Part shown: piece after piece, positions 24,572-32,577 of the stretch
Layout: every line of letters starts with the position of its first letter
Position numbering within the stretch: the first letter of the stretch is position 1
Origin: Planctomycetota bacterium
GTDB taxonomy: Bacteria > Planctomycetota > Phycisphaerae > Sedimentisphaerales > Anaerohalosphaeraceae
Length of the DNA stretch: 37,678 bases
Direction of reading: 5' to 3'
Assembly (NCBI GenBank): GCA_013349435.1
Contig: DUZQ01000026.1
Span: 1 to 37,678 of the forward strand
The notes under the pieces: generated by a model
The model's input: the letters and a program-made list of their open reading frames with translations, nothing else
What the model was told of the DNA's origin: nothing
Databases searched by the model: none
Made by a program: the position numbers and the translations under genes

Positions 24572-25231
24572 ATGAGCTACGAAAAGTTGATGCAGATATA
24601 TGAGTTGCTTTATGAGCGGTACGGCCCGCAGCACTGGTGGCCCGGCAGGACCAGATTCGAGATTATCGTGGGGGCCATACTGACTCAGAATACCAACTGG
24701 ACAAACGTGGAAAAGGCCATTGCCAATTTAAGGTCGGCCCGCTGCCTCACACCCCAAAATCTCCACCAGATGGATGTACAGAAACTGGCCGGACTTATTC
24801 GCCCGGCGGGCTACTTTAATATCAAGGCGGCACGATTGAAGAACTTCCTTAATTGGCTTTTCGACAATTACGCCGGCAGCTTAAAACAGCTTGAGTGCCT
24901 GGGCTCGGAGGAGATGAGGGAGCAGTTGCTTTCGATAAAAGGCATAGGCGCCGAGACCGCCGATTCGATTGTGCTGTATGCTTATGATAAGCCGGTTTTC
25001 GTCGTTGATACATACACCTGCAGGGTTTTGTGCAGGCACGGCCTTATTGAAGAAGGTGCGGGCTACGAGGAGGTAAGGGAGTTTTTTGAAAGTAATCTGC
25101 CGACAGACGTCGAGCTGTTTAACGAGTTTCACGCCTTGTTGGTTCGAGTAGGCAAAGAATACTGCCGACCGAAGCCGAGGTGTGAAGGTTGTCCTTTAGA
25201 GCATCTGCCGCACGAGACTATCCAAGCTTAA
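24572..25231 (+). CDS. MagIII/endonuclease III-like DNA glycosylase
   Basis: AAGGAG lies 7 bases before the ATG at 24572; the frame is open upstream but without family sequence. The 219-residue protein is an HhH-GPD base-excision repair glycosylase: VGAILTQNTNWTNVEKAI near 33-50, a helix-hairpin-helix with SIKGIGAETADSI (121-133) and catalytic Asp146 in VVDTY. The endonuclease III lyase lysine is Glu128 here, as in the monofunctional MagIII-type enzymes, so it probably removes alkylated or similar bases without cutting the strand. The iron-sulphur motif is incomplete: Cys198, Cys204 and Cys207 remain with a shortened first gap and no fourth Cys. Single gene; convergent with the secretin gene. 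Confidence 0.8.
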   Translation: MSYEKLMQIYELLYERYGPQHWWPGRTRFEIIVGAILTQNTNWTNVEKAIANLRSARCLTPQNLHQMDVQKLAGLIRPAGYFNIKAARLKNFLNWLFDNYAGSLKQLECLGSEEMREQLLSIKGIGAETADSIVLYAYDKPVFVVDTYTCRVLCRHGLIEEGAGYEEVREFFESNLPTDVELFNEFHALLVRVGKEYCRPKPRCEGCPLEHLPHETIQA

Positions 25232-25275
25232 TCGGGTACTGTTTCCTGAAAACCTGTAGGATTGGAGGTATCGGT

Positions 25276-27003
25276 TTACTGTTCACTATCTCGAGTATCT
25301 TCTATACTCTTGTTTTTGGCTTCAGATTCTATCTTTTTAAGCTCATCGGCCGCTTTTTGGGCTTTTTCCTTTTCCATTTGGGCCTGGTCGGTGAGGGTCC
25401 GGGCCTTTTTCTCGGCCTCCTCGGCAGCAGCTTGTGCCGCTTTGACCTCGGCTTTGACCTTATCGGCTATCAGCCTTGCTTTTTCCGCTTCTGCAGCGGC
25501 TATCCCGGCCTCTGCAATGGCCTTTTCTTTCTCGGCCTTTGCCCTTTGGACTCTGGACCTTTCGGCGTCAATTTGCTGGTGAGCTTTAGAAAGGGCGTCT
25601 TTGACCTTTTTGACTTCTTTCGACATAGCTTCTGCTTCAATCTGGGCTTTGAGGCGGGCGGTTTCGGCCTCGACTGCCTTACGCTCGATAACGTCTGTAT
25701 AAATATCGGTGCCGAACGGGTCGCCAAGGATTTGGTTCAGTCCGCTTTTGTAGCTTGGAGAAGCATGTTTTTTCCTTATTTCCTCAACCACACCGGCGTG
25801 TTCGACACTGCCCGAAGATATGCTTGGAGTGAGGATAAATATGATTTCAGTAGCCTTTTCCTCGAAGTCCTTGCTCGAAAACAGGATGCCAACAATCGGG
25901 ATATCTTTGAAGAAGGGAACACCTCGGACAACGGAACGCTTTTCCGATTTTCTCATTCCGCCTATGACCAGGCTTTCACCCGGCTTTATCCTGTTCTCGG
26001 CCACGTCGATAGACCGCTCGGTAATGATGGAGGTCTGAACGACACCTTCGGGTTTGGATTTTGAACCGATTTTTATCGAGGTCTTAAGACCGATGGAGCC
26101 GTCGGCAAAGACAGAAGGAGTTACAGTCAATGTATCTTCCACCCAGACATAATCTGTCAAACCAAACGGCTCGTCGAAGCCTTCTTTTGATACAATCTTT
26201 TCGATGGGAGCGTAGTCTCTGATAGAAACCGTGGCCACTTGACCGTTTATTGTCTCCAGCGTCGGGTTCAAAAGGATTTTCAGGTAGCCTCTTGATATGA
26301 GAAGATCGACAACCGCCCGGACCTGGTGCCCGGGGACTCCTTTATCTATCCAGTAACCGAAATCCAGACCGAAGGTGGAGCGAAGACTTTCTCGAAGGGA
26401 AGCCCCCGGAAACGCCGGTTCGAGGCCAGTTAAGACTCCGCTGTCAAATGTGCCCCTGGCTTCACCGATTGTTATTTCCTGGCCGAGGAAGTTCTCAATC
26501 ATTATCGAGGTTTCCCAGTCCATCGTTTCATCGCCGAAACGTTCGAGAATAAGACAATCGATATTTATTTGTATAGGGGGTACATCGACCTTATCGAGGA
26601 ATTCAAGGACCTTATCGGCATCGGCATCGTCTTTGCAGTGAACGATTAACTGGTTTGTTGGGCCGCTCTGGCTGAGTTTATTGCCTAATTGTTCGGCTAT
26701 AAGGACTGCAAGCTTATCAACTGTGTGGTGCTTGGTGAAGTAGAACAGTTTCACTCCGTCTTTGACCTCTACCCTTTTTGCCGGTCCCCGGTACATTTCG
26801 GGCAGGGGATTGTCGATGTGAGGGCTTTGTCGGACCTGGCCAAGCTCGTTGAGTATGGCTCTGGATTCGATTTCGGTGGGCTTTTCAGCGAAAAAGTCGC
26901 CGCAGCCGGAGATGCAAATCACCGCCGCCAGCGCCATACACCACCAGAAAATCAAACTATCCTCATTCGCGGGGTCAGTATCGGATTTGATGGTCTTTAT
27001 CAT
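25276..27003 (-). CDS. Lipoprotein secretin with a C-terminal coiled coil
   Basis: GAGG lies 7 bases before the ATG at 27003; the product has 575 residues. A membrane segment (about 18-33) ends in ISGC with Cys34, giving a lipoprotein. The middle is a GspD/PilQ-type secretin: FTKHHTVDKLAVLIAEQ (an N-domain-like segment), LKILLNPTLETINGQVATV, and the C-terminal secretin signature GVPFFKDIPIVGILF near residue 370. Residues about 445-560 are an Ala/Glu/Lys-rich coiled coil (for example AEAEKARLIADKVKAEVKAA), unusual after a secretin core. Secretins form outer-membrane channels for type II secretion or pili. No other secretion genes are adjacent; the PilT-like ATPase is about 8 kb away. Confidence 0.85.
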   Translation of the reverse strand: MIKTIKSDTDPANEDSLIFWWCMALAAVICISGCGDFFAEKPTEIESRAILNELGQVRQSPHIDNPLPEMYRGPAKRVEVKDGVKLFYFTKHHTVDKLAVLIAEQLGNKLSQSGPTNQLIVHCKDDADADKVLEFLDKVDVPPIQINIDCLILERFGDETMDWETSIMIENFLGQEITIGEARGTFDSGVLTGLEPAFPGASLRESLRSTFGLDFGYWIDKGVPGHQVRAVVDLLISRGYLKILLNPTLETINGQVATVSIRDYAPIEKIVSKEGFDEPFGLTDYVWVEDTLTVTPSVFADGSIGLKTSIKIGSKSKPEGVVQTSIITERSIDVAENRIKPGESLVIGGMRKSEKRSVVRGVPFFKDIPIVGILFSSKDFEEKATEIIFILTPSISSGSVEHAGVVEEIRKKHASPSYKSGLNQILGDPFGTDIYTDVIERKAVEAETARLKAQIEAEAMSKEVKKVKDALSKAHQQIDAERSRVQRAKAEKEKAIAEAGIAAAEAEKARLIADKVKAEVKAAQAAAEEAEKKARTLTDQAQMEKEKAQKAADELKKIESEAKNKSIEDTRDSEQ

Positions 27004-27335
27004 GATAAACCTCAATAATATACCTTCATATTATATTATTCGTCAATTGTCAAGCTTTATCTGTAATTACCGCGCCATATTCTTCATAAAATCTTATTTA
27101 TGCCATTATGAGGCAAAACCAGCCTGTGCCAATGATTTCGCTTCGCTCGAGAACAAGCTTTTCGAAAGAAGAAATCTCGCTGTTTCCCGCTGAAGAGATT
27201 CTTCATTTCGCTTATGCTTTATTCAGGATGAATTGCGAGCGTTACACCCAGAATGATAATTTTCGCAGATTTTCTACAGGGCAAAGAACCAAATTATTAG
27301 ACTTGCCGCTTAATCTGTGTTAATCTACTCTGACG
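27004..27335. other. Intergenic region with a degenerate dispersed-repeat remnant
   Basis: About 330 bases between divergent genes. The left half is AT-rich and should hold the secretin promoter, but no well-placed pair was found. The right half has GAAGAGATTCTTCATTTCGC followed by TCAGGATGAA and CAGAATGATAA, which resembles a decayed intergenic repeat seen in many environmental genomes. No gene is supported. Confidence 0.45.
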
Positions 27336-28760
27336 ATGCGAGACAAATCCGACAAAAACTGTAAAACCGTGGCCTTTGTTGCCCTTGGCTGTCCCAAAAA
27401 TATCGTGGACAGTGAAAAGATGTTAGCCGTTATCGGCCAGGCCGGGTTTATTCTCGTTGAAGATGCTGATAACGCCGATGTCGTGGTAATTAATACCTGC
27501 GGGTTTATCAAACCTGCCAAAGATGAGGCGTTTGAGGCGATAAAAGCGGCGGTTGAGCAAAAGAAACGCGGCAATGTTAAAAAGGTTATCGTAGCCGGGT
27601 GTCTGGCGCAGCGGATGGGCGCCGACCTTGCGAGGGAAATTGAAGGCATAGACGCCATAGTCGGCCTTGGCGCACGAGACGATATAGCAGATATAATCAG
27701 CCGCTCCCTTGCAGAAAGGGGCCGTCGGCAAAAGACTGCCATCTGTCCTGAATCCCCGGATAATCTCATTCACGATGACACAGGCAGGCTTTTGATAACA
27801 CCGCGACATTCGGTGTACCTTAGAATCAGCGAAGGGTGCGACCGGAACTGTACATTTTGCACTATTCCCTCGATAAGAGGGCGTTTCAGGAGCAAACCGC
27901 CTGAAAAGATTATTGATGAAGCGAGGGAACTGGTCAAAAACGGTGCCGTCGAGCTAATTATTATCGGGCAGGACACCACATCATACGGGAAGGATTTGGG
28001 GCTGACAAATGGTTTGTCAATGCTTATAAAGCGGTTAAATGAAGTTGAGCAGCTAAGATGGCTTCGGCTGATGTATCTGTATCCCGCCGGCCTTAATGAC
28101 GAGTTGATTGCGGCGATTGCCTGTAACCAAAAAGTCGTTAATTATATTGATATGCCCCTTCAGCACATAAATAACCGTATCTTGAGCGATATGGGTCGGG
28201 GCCGGCAAAAGGCGAAAATTATTGACCTCATAGAAAAGCTGCGTGCCGCGATGTGCGATGTCGTGCTTCGGACAACGATGATTGTGGGCTTTCCCGGCGA
28301 AACCGATGAACAGTTCGAGGAGCTGTCGGATTTTGTACGCGCCGTGAAATTTGACGCCTTAGGTTGTTTTTCCTTCTACGCCGAACAAGGCACGCCAGCG
28401 GCAAAGATGGCCGGCCAGGTAGAGGAGAATGTGAAAAACGAACGAGTCGAAAGGCTGATGCTGGCGCAGCAGCAGATTGCATTTGAAAAAGGCCGGGGGC
28501 ATGTCGGGCAGGAACTGCTATGTCTGATTGACCGCCTGGAGGACGACCGCTTTGTGCTCGGACGTTTCTACGGCCAGGCGCCCCAGATAGACGGCATCTG
28601 TTACATCGAGGACGCAGCGACCGGAACATCGGCAATTGACAAAAATATTAAGCAAAAAAGGGCCTACCCCGCAATCGTTAGCGTGAAGCCGGGAGATTTT
28701 ATCAGGGCAAAGGTTGTCGCGGGCAGGGATTATGATTTGGTTTGCCGGGCGATTTTATGA
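27336..28760 (+). CDS. rimO: Ribosomal protein S12 methylthiotransferase
   Basis: The 474-residue protein is a methylthiotransferase of the RimO group. The N-terminal MTTase domain has Cys19 (ALGCPKN), Cys55 (INTCGF) and Cys89 (VAGCLAQR) for one iron-sulphur cluster. The radical SAM domain has Cys168, Cys172 and Cys175 in CDRNCTFCTIPSIRG. A C-terminal TRAM-like segment follows from about 400. RimO adds a methylthio group to the conserved Asp of ribosomal protein S12. The SxxRGxxRS-type SIRGRFRSKP sequence and the LGCPKN N-terminus distinguish it from MiaB. No ribosome-binding site is obvious before the ATG at 27336. It is probably cotranscribed with pgsA, 68 bases downstream. Confidence 0.93.
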   Translation: MRDKSDKNCKTVAFVALGCPKNIVDSEKMLAVIGQAGFILVEDADNADVVVINTCGFIKPAKDEAFEAIKAAVEQKKRGNVKKVIVAGCLAQRMGADLAREIEGIDAIVGLGARDDIADIISRSLAERGRRQKTAICPESPDNLIHDDTGRLLITPRHSVYLRISEGCDRNCTFCTIPSIRGRFRSKPPEKIIDEARELVKNGAVELIIIGQDTTSYGKDLGLTNGLSMLIKRLNEVEQLRWLRLMYLYPAGLNDELIAAIACNQKVVNYIDMPLQHINNRILSDMGRGRQKAKIIDLIEKLRAAMCDVVLRTTMIVGFPGETDEQFEELSDFVRAVKFDALGCFSFYAEQGTPAAKMAGQVEENVKNERVERLMLAQQQIAFEKGRGHVGQELLCLIDRLEDDRFVLGRFYGQAPQIDGICYIEDAATGTSAIDKNIKQKRAYPAIVSVKPGDFIRAKVVAGRDYDLVCRAIL

Positions 28761-28770
28761 TTGAACGAGA

Positions 28771-28791
28771 AAACTTTATATTGTAAAGTTT
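28771..28791 (+). other. AT-rich hairpin between rimO and pgsA
   Basis: AAACTTTA and TAAAGTTT form a perfect 8-bp stem with a 5-base loop, 11 bases after the rimO stop. It is AT-rich and lacks a T-run, so it is a weak terminator at best. Confidence 0.3.
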
Positions 28792-28828
28792 ACCTTTGAA
28801 TTTTGTGGAATTTGGGTGGCTTTGTTGA

Positions 28829-29449
28829 GTGGATACGAAAAACGACAACAGGTTAGTCCGGCTGATTCCAAACGGGCTGACGCTATCAAGGTTGGTTTTG
28901 ACGCTGGTCTTTCTTTCAATGATTCTTTATTCGCCGCATACCGGCAGCGAAAAACCGGCGGCTTTTTTAATGGTGGCGTTTACCCTTTTCGTGATAGCGG
29001 GGCTAACGGATATATTTGACGGACCCGTCGCCCGCGCATTCGGCGTAACAAGCAAATTCGGGCGAATGGTCGATCCTCTGGCGGACAAAATTCTTGTCGG
29101 AGGCGCCTTTATCTGTTTCGTCATAGTCAGGCAGCCGACTTTTACAAATATTTTCAGCCCCTGCACGGAAACGCTGATTCAATGGACCACGGCGATTGTA
29201 ATTATAGCGAGGGAGGTTTTTGTAACGATATTGCGTCATATAGCCGAGGCCCGGGGTGTAAGTTTCGCGGCCACCGTTACAGGCAAGGTTAAGATGTTCG
29301 TCCAATCGTTCGGTATCGGCACGGTAATGATTAAGTGGGCATTTGTTTCCAGGCCCTGGGGGGACTGGTTCACTGTTGTAACATTTGCGATTATGTTGCT
29401 TGTTACCGTAGTCTCAGGTATCAAGTCTTTACAGCGACCGAGAAGGTAG
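28829..29449 (+). CDS. pgsA: CDP-diacylglycerol-glycerol-3-phosphate 3-phosphatidyltransferase
   Basis: The 206-residue membrane enzyme has the CDP-alcohol phosphatidyltransferase signature: Asp61, Asp64, Gly65, Ala68, Arg69, Gly78, Asp82 and Asp86, in DIFDGPVARAFG and GRMVDPLADK. An IPNGLTLSRL N-terminus and about five membrane segments match PgsA, which makes phosphatidylglycerophosphate for phosphatidylglycerol and cardiolipin. The start is GTG at 28829, with GGGTGG 9 bases upstream; there is no good ATG. It follows rimO, an order seen in several bacteria. Confidence 0.9.
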   Translation: MDTKNDNRLVRLIPNGLTLSRLVLTLVFLSMILYSPHTGSEKPAAFLMVAFTLFVIAGLTDIFDGPVARAFGVTSKFGRMVDPLADKILVGGAFICFVIVRQPTFTNIFSPCTETLIQWTTAIVIIAREVFVTILRHIAEARGVSFAATVTGKVKMFVQSFGIGTVMIKWAFVSRPWGDWFTVVTFAIMLLVTVVSGIKSLQRPRR

Positions 29450-29848
29450 TATCCCGTCAATGCTATTTATGTGAGAATGGACCCAACATGCTATATGCTG
29501 TCATTCCCGCGAAAGCGGGAATCCAGAAACCCAAGGCAAGTAAATTTCCACACCCTTACGGATGTGGCATTTTTCGGGACGAGCTAAAGCTCGCCCGACT
29601 TTGTCGGGTACTTCCATCTACGCCCTCACGGACGTAGTATTACGAAGGAATAATAAAAATCGCTCGTATTCTCACAATGTTAGTCATGACACAGTAGTAG
29701 TGAGCCTTTGGCGATTTGCCCGCAACAGCAGGGATGAATATACGACTGGTGTGTAACTTCGAGCTTGAGCCGGTTATCCCGGGTAGCTGCCCGTTATATA
29801 AAAGACAAGGTGGAACGTTCACCCGGCAGTTTTGACGATACCGGCGAT
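29450..29848. repeat. Cluster of five palindromes between convergent genes
   Basis: The 400-base gap between pgsA and thiS holds a perfect ATTCCCGC/GCGGGAAT palindrome (29503-29522) flanked by GTC and CCAG. It then holds two look-alike hairpins, CCACACCCTTACGGATGTGG (29548-29567) and CTACGCCCTCACGGACGTAG (29618-29637), 70 bases apart. GAGCT/AGCTC (29581-29592) and CCCGACTTTGTCGGG (29594-29608) lie between them. Sequence varies while base pairing is kept. No gene is convincing in the rest of the gap. Confidence 0.65.
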
Positions 29849-30064
29849 TCAGCCGCCTGGTACGAAACAAACCAGTTCGACGGAAGAATTGCTGCTTAAT
29901 TTTGCTTCAGCAAACCGCTCGCACTCGACAACCCGGCCGTCAATTTCTGCAACAACCGTGGCCTTATCAATACCCAACCGCTCTAAAAGCTCTGTAAGAG
30001 TAAGCGGCGGCTTCAGGTCGTCAAATTCCCTTTCGATACCGTTGACTCTTATTTTTTTTAGCAT
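29849..30064 (-). CDS. thiS: ThiS/MoaD-type sulphur-carrier protein
   Basis: CAGGAGGTG lies directly before the ATG at 30064, which decides the start. The 71-residue ubiquitin-like protein ends in PGG, whose terminal Gly-Gly is adenylated and thiocarboxylated. TLTELLERLGIDKATVVAEIDGRVVE is typical of ThiS, the sulphur carrier for the thiazole of thiamine. It lies 22 bases downstream of a ThiF-like activator gene. thiG and thiH are not present, so the pair might serve thiamine made elsewhere or another sulphur pathway. Confidence 0.88.
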   Translation of the reverse strand: MLKKIRVNGIEREFDDLKPPLTLTELLERLGIDKATVVAEIDGRVVECERFAEAKLSSNSSVELVCFVPGG

Positions 30065-30086
30065 CGGCACCTCCTGTTTCGGATTG

Positions 30087-30668
30087 TTATGCTCCATCAA
30101 CTATAGCCTCCACTATGGCGTTGGCCTGATGATAAGCAGCCACGCCGACACGCGAAGCCGTCAATCTTTTACCAGCTTTTGCTGCGCTCGTGCCGTCACC
30201 CACGAGAATGTGGCGCCTTGAGATACGTCTTGTCCTAATTGCATTACTGTTGCCGTACCCCGCCAGGCCGCTGGCCGAAACGACAATAACACGTTTCATT
30301 TTTGTCAGCACCGTCTCGACCAGCATCTGTTTCTGCTCAGGTAAGTCGAAGCACTCGGCTATCACATCAGCTTCAGAGAAAATCCCAGGAATATTATCAC
30401 GCGTCAGCCTTACTCTGTGCGCAACAACTTCAGTGTCATCGTTTATTCCGGCCAGATTATGTGCGGCAGCCTGTACCTTGGGCTGTCCTATCTGGTCGAG
30501 AAAGTAGTGCTGGCGGGTCAGGTTGCCTTGCTCGACCACGTCGAAGTCGGCGATGATAAGTTTACCTGCACCGACTCTCGCCAGAGCAACGACAACGTTC
30601 GAGCCTAAACCACCCAGGCCCGCGATGCCGATTACCGCGTTTTTCATCTCATAAAACACAGGAATCAT
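30087..30668 (-). CDS. Short ThiF-family adenylyltransferase
   Basis: The ATG at 30668 has GGAG about 8 bases upstream; the frame also begins with TTG codons 18 bases earlier. The 193-residue enzyme has the nucleotide loop GIAGLGGLGSN (about 14-24), IADFDVVEQGNLTRQHY for ATP binding, and an ECFDLPEQKQ block. It lacks the zinc CxxC pairs and C-terminal part of standard ThiF/MoeB, which fits the short ThiF family 2 type found with ThiS. It should adenylate the C-terminal glycine of the ThiS encoded 22 bases downstream. Confidence 0.85.
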   Translation of the reverse strand: MIPVFYEMKNAVIGIAGLGGLGSNVVVALARVGAGKLIIADFDVVEQGNLTRQHYFLDQIGQPKVQAAAHNLAGINDDTEVVAHRVRLTRDNIPGIFSEADVIAECFDLPEQKQMLVETVLTKMKRVIVVSASGLAGYGNSNAIRTRRISRRHILVGDGTSAAKAGKRLTASRVGVAAYHQANAIVEAIVDGA

Positions 30669-30690
30669 TTCCCGGCACTCCAACAAAAAC

Positions 30691-30712
30691 GCACCGGCAT
30701 AAACACCGGTGC
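30691..30712 (-). terminator. Terminator-like hairpin upstream of the ThiF-like gene
   Basis: On the minus strand GCACCGG and CCGGTGC pair around an 8-base loop and are followed by GTTTTTG, 23 bases upstream of the ThiF-like ATG. It may end transcription from rpoN, or act as an attenuator for the ThiF-ThiS unit. I saw no thiamine pyrophosphate riboswitch motif upstream. Confidence 0.6.
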
Positions 30713-30964
30713 GCCAACAACCGATTTTGTCTTCTTCCCTTTCATCGACTGGATAGGATTTTAATCGAAATTCCTAATCAACCTGTCAATTAAATCCAAC
30801 CACTTGGGCCCCGACAACTTTTTAACCGATATAAAATATCAGCTTATATACGATAAATTCCGACACCCGGTCCAAAAAAAGCAAATATTTTCTTCGCCGG
30901 ATAGTGAAGAAAACTGTCCAAGTTGCTGTCCGGCAACAACTTAAAAGAGGCTGTTTCGAAAGGA

Positions 30965-32452
30965 CTAAAATTTCTTTCTTAATCGGGCTGTTGGGATATT
31001 CAGAAGTTTGCGATACTTTGCAACGGTTCGGCGGGCGATATTTCCGGCTCCGGCTTGGGCGAGCTTTTTGCGTAATTCATCATCACTCAATGGTTTGGTT
31101 TTGTCTTCTTTATCCACAATCTGCCGAAGCTTGGCCCTTACCGCGTCCCAGCTTTGCAGGCTTCCGTCCGCGGCGGCCATTCCACCGCTGAAAAAGCTGC
31201 GAAGAGGCAATATTCCCTGTGGACATTGAATGTACTTTCCCGCAACTGCACGTGACACAGTCGCGATATGCACACCGACTTCGTCCGCTACAGTCGCCAT
31301 CGGAAGCGGTTTTAGGTATAGCTTGCCTTTCTCGAAGAATTCTCTCTGGTGGTTCACAACAGAGCCGGCCACCTTCAGGAGCGTATTCTTGCGCTGGACT
31401 ATCGCGTCCATAAGCCACTGCGCCGAACGGATATTTTGCTGCAGGAATTCCCGCGTCTTTGTGTCGATTTTATGGTCCCTGGCCATCTTGGAGTAGAAGT
31501 TGTTCACCTGCAGATTGGGAATGTGAGTGTCCCTCAGCGACACCGAATAACCGCCGGTCTCGTTAGGCTCGACCGTTACATCCGCCAAGAGGGGGTAATT
31601 GTCGTTTCTTCCCACCTGAAGTCCGGGTGATGTGTCAAGCCTGCTCAGATGAACAAGTGCTTTGTTGATTTGCTCAACACTGCACTTCATCTTTCTGGCA
31701 ATTTGTGGAAGCTGGTTCTCCAGAAGTGCGTCCCAGTGTTTCGACACAAGCTCACTTTCAAACGACATATCCTCGGGAAACTGGGACATCTGTATCAGAA
31801 GACTTTCCCGAACATCCCTGGCGCCCACTCCTGTCGGTTCGAGCTTTTGCACCAGCTCCAGTGCCTGCTTAAGGTGCTCTATGCCGAATTTGTATTTGTC
31901 CTTGTTATGTAACTGCTCTAATCGTACGGTCAGGTAGCCCTTCTCGTCGATGTAATCAATGATAAGTTCGCCCGCTTTTTTGACCGGCTCCTCGGCTTCA
32001 ACCAGCCGCCACTGGTCTTTGAGGTGGTCATTCAGCGAAACATCGTTTGCAGCGGTGTTCTTAAGGGCCTCGAGTTTCTTATCCGTCTCAGGTCCTCTGT
32101 ATTGATATCGTACCGGCCCGGCCAAATCCATATAGTCATCGAAATCATCACCGATACTGTCCAGACGCCGGAAATCCTCAACGTTGTCTGCGTCATCGTT
32201 GACAACAAACTCTTCCTGCTCATCGGTCTGTTCCGAATCGGGGTCCTGTGGTGATTCACTATCCGATGTCTGCCGGTCTTCGCCGCCTTGTTCTTCGGCC
32301 TGCTCCAAAACCGGATTGCTGTTAAGCTCGGCTTCTATCTTCTCCTGGAGCGCAAGCAGCGGCAGTTGCAGAATCTCCATCGACTGAATCATCCGCGGAG
32401 CAAGCTTCATCCGTTGCTCCAGACGCATCTGTGGTGTCATCGACATCTTCAT
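30965..32452 (-). CDS. rpoN: RNA polymerase sigma-54 factor
   Basis: The 495-residue protein is a full-length sigma-54. Region I is Gln/Met/Leu-rich (TPQMRLEQRMKLAPRMIQSME), followed by an acidic region II (about 50-110), a core-binding region III, and the C-terminal RpoN box ARRTVAKYRK near residue 475. The RpoN box contacts the -24 promoter element. GGGTG precedes the ATG. It directs RNA polymerase to -24/-12 promoters and needs an activator, such as the NtrC-type regulator at 5197-6543. It lies downstream of recR on the same strand, with about 120 bases between them. Confidence 0.95.
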   Translation of the reverse strand: MKMSMTPQMRLEQRMKLAPRMIQSMEILQLPLLALQEKIEAELNSNPVLEQAEEQGGEDRQTSDSESPQDPDSEQTDEQEEFVVNDDADNVEDFRRLDSIGDDFDDYMDLAGPVRYQYRGPETDKKLEALKNTAANDVSLNDHLKDQWRLVEAEEPVKKAGELIIDYIDEKGYLTVRLEQLHNKDKYKFGIEHLKQALELVQKLEPTGVGARDVRESLLIQMSQFPEDMSFESELVSKHWDALLENQLPQIARKMKCSVEQINKALVHLSRLDTSPGLQVGRNDNYPLLADVTVEPNETGGYSVSLRDTHIPNLQVNNFYSKMARDHKIDTKTREFLQQNIRSAQWLMDAIVQRKNTLLKVAGSVVNHQREFFEKGKLYLKPLPMATVADEVGVHIATVSRAVAGKYIQCPQGILPLRSFFSGGMAAADGSLQSWDAVRAKLRQIVDKEDKTKPLSDDELRKKLAQAGAGNIARRTVAKYRKLLNIPTARLRKKF

Positions 32453-32555
32453 AAAAGCATCACCCTTTATTTACTAAGGCTGCCTGTATTAAAAATCTCA
32501 AGGCTTATTATACGAAAAATATCCTGCAATGTAACCAACAAATCCGGTTGGCTTA

Positions 32556-32577
32556 AAGGTGCGATGTATCGCACCTT
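32556..32577. repeat. Palindrome at the recR stop codon
   Basis: AAGGTGCGAT and ATCGCACCTT form a perfect 10-bp stem with a 2-base loop; the recR stop is within it. The same GGTGCGAT/ATCGCACC core occurs at 33-50, so it belongs to a dispersed palindromic family and may also act as a transcript end for recR. Confidence 0.6.

Noticed and set aside
27004..27060. Promoter for the secretin gene (TTGACG with TATATT, 18 bases)
   Set aside because: A start from this pair would fall only about 7 bases before the ATG and would remove the GAGG ribosome-binding site, so the pair is badly placed.
30721..30960. Thiamine pyrophosphate riboswitch upstream of the ThiF-like gene
   Set aside because: I searched the minus strand for the CTGAGA and conserved TPP core motifs and found neither.
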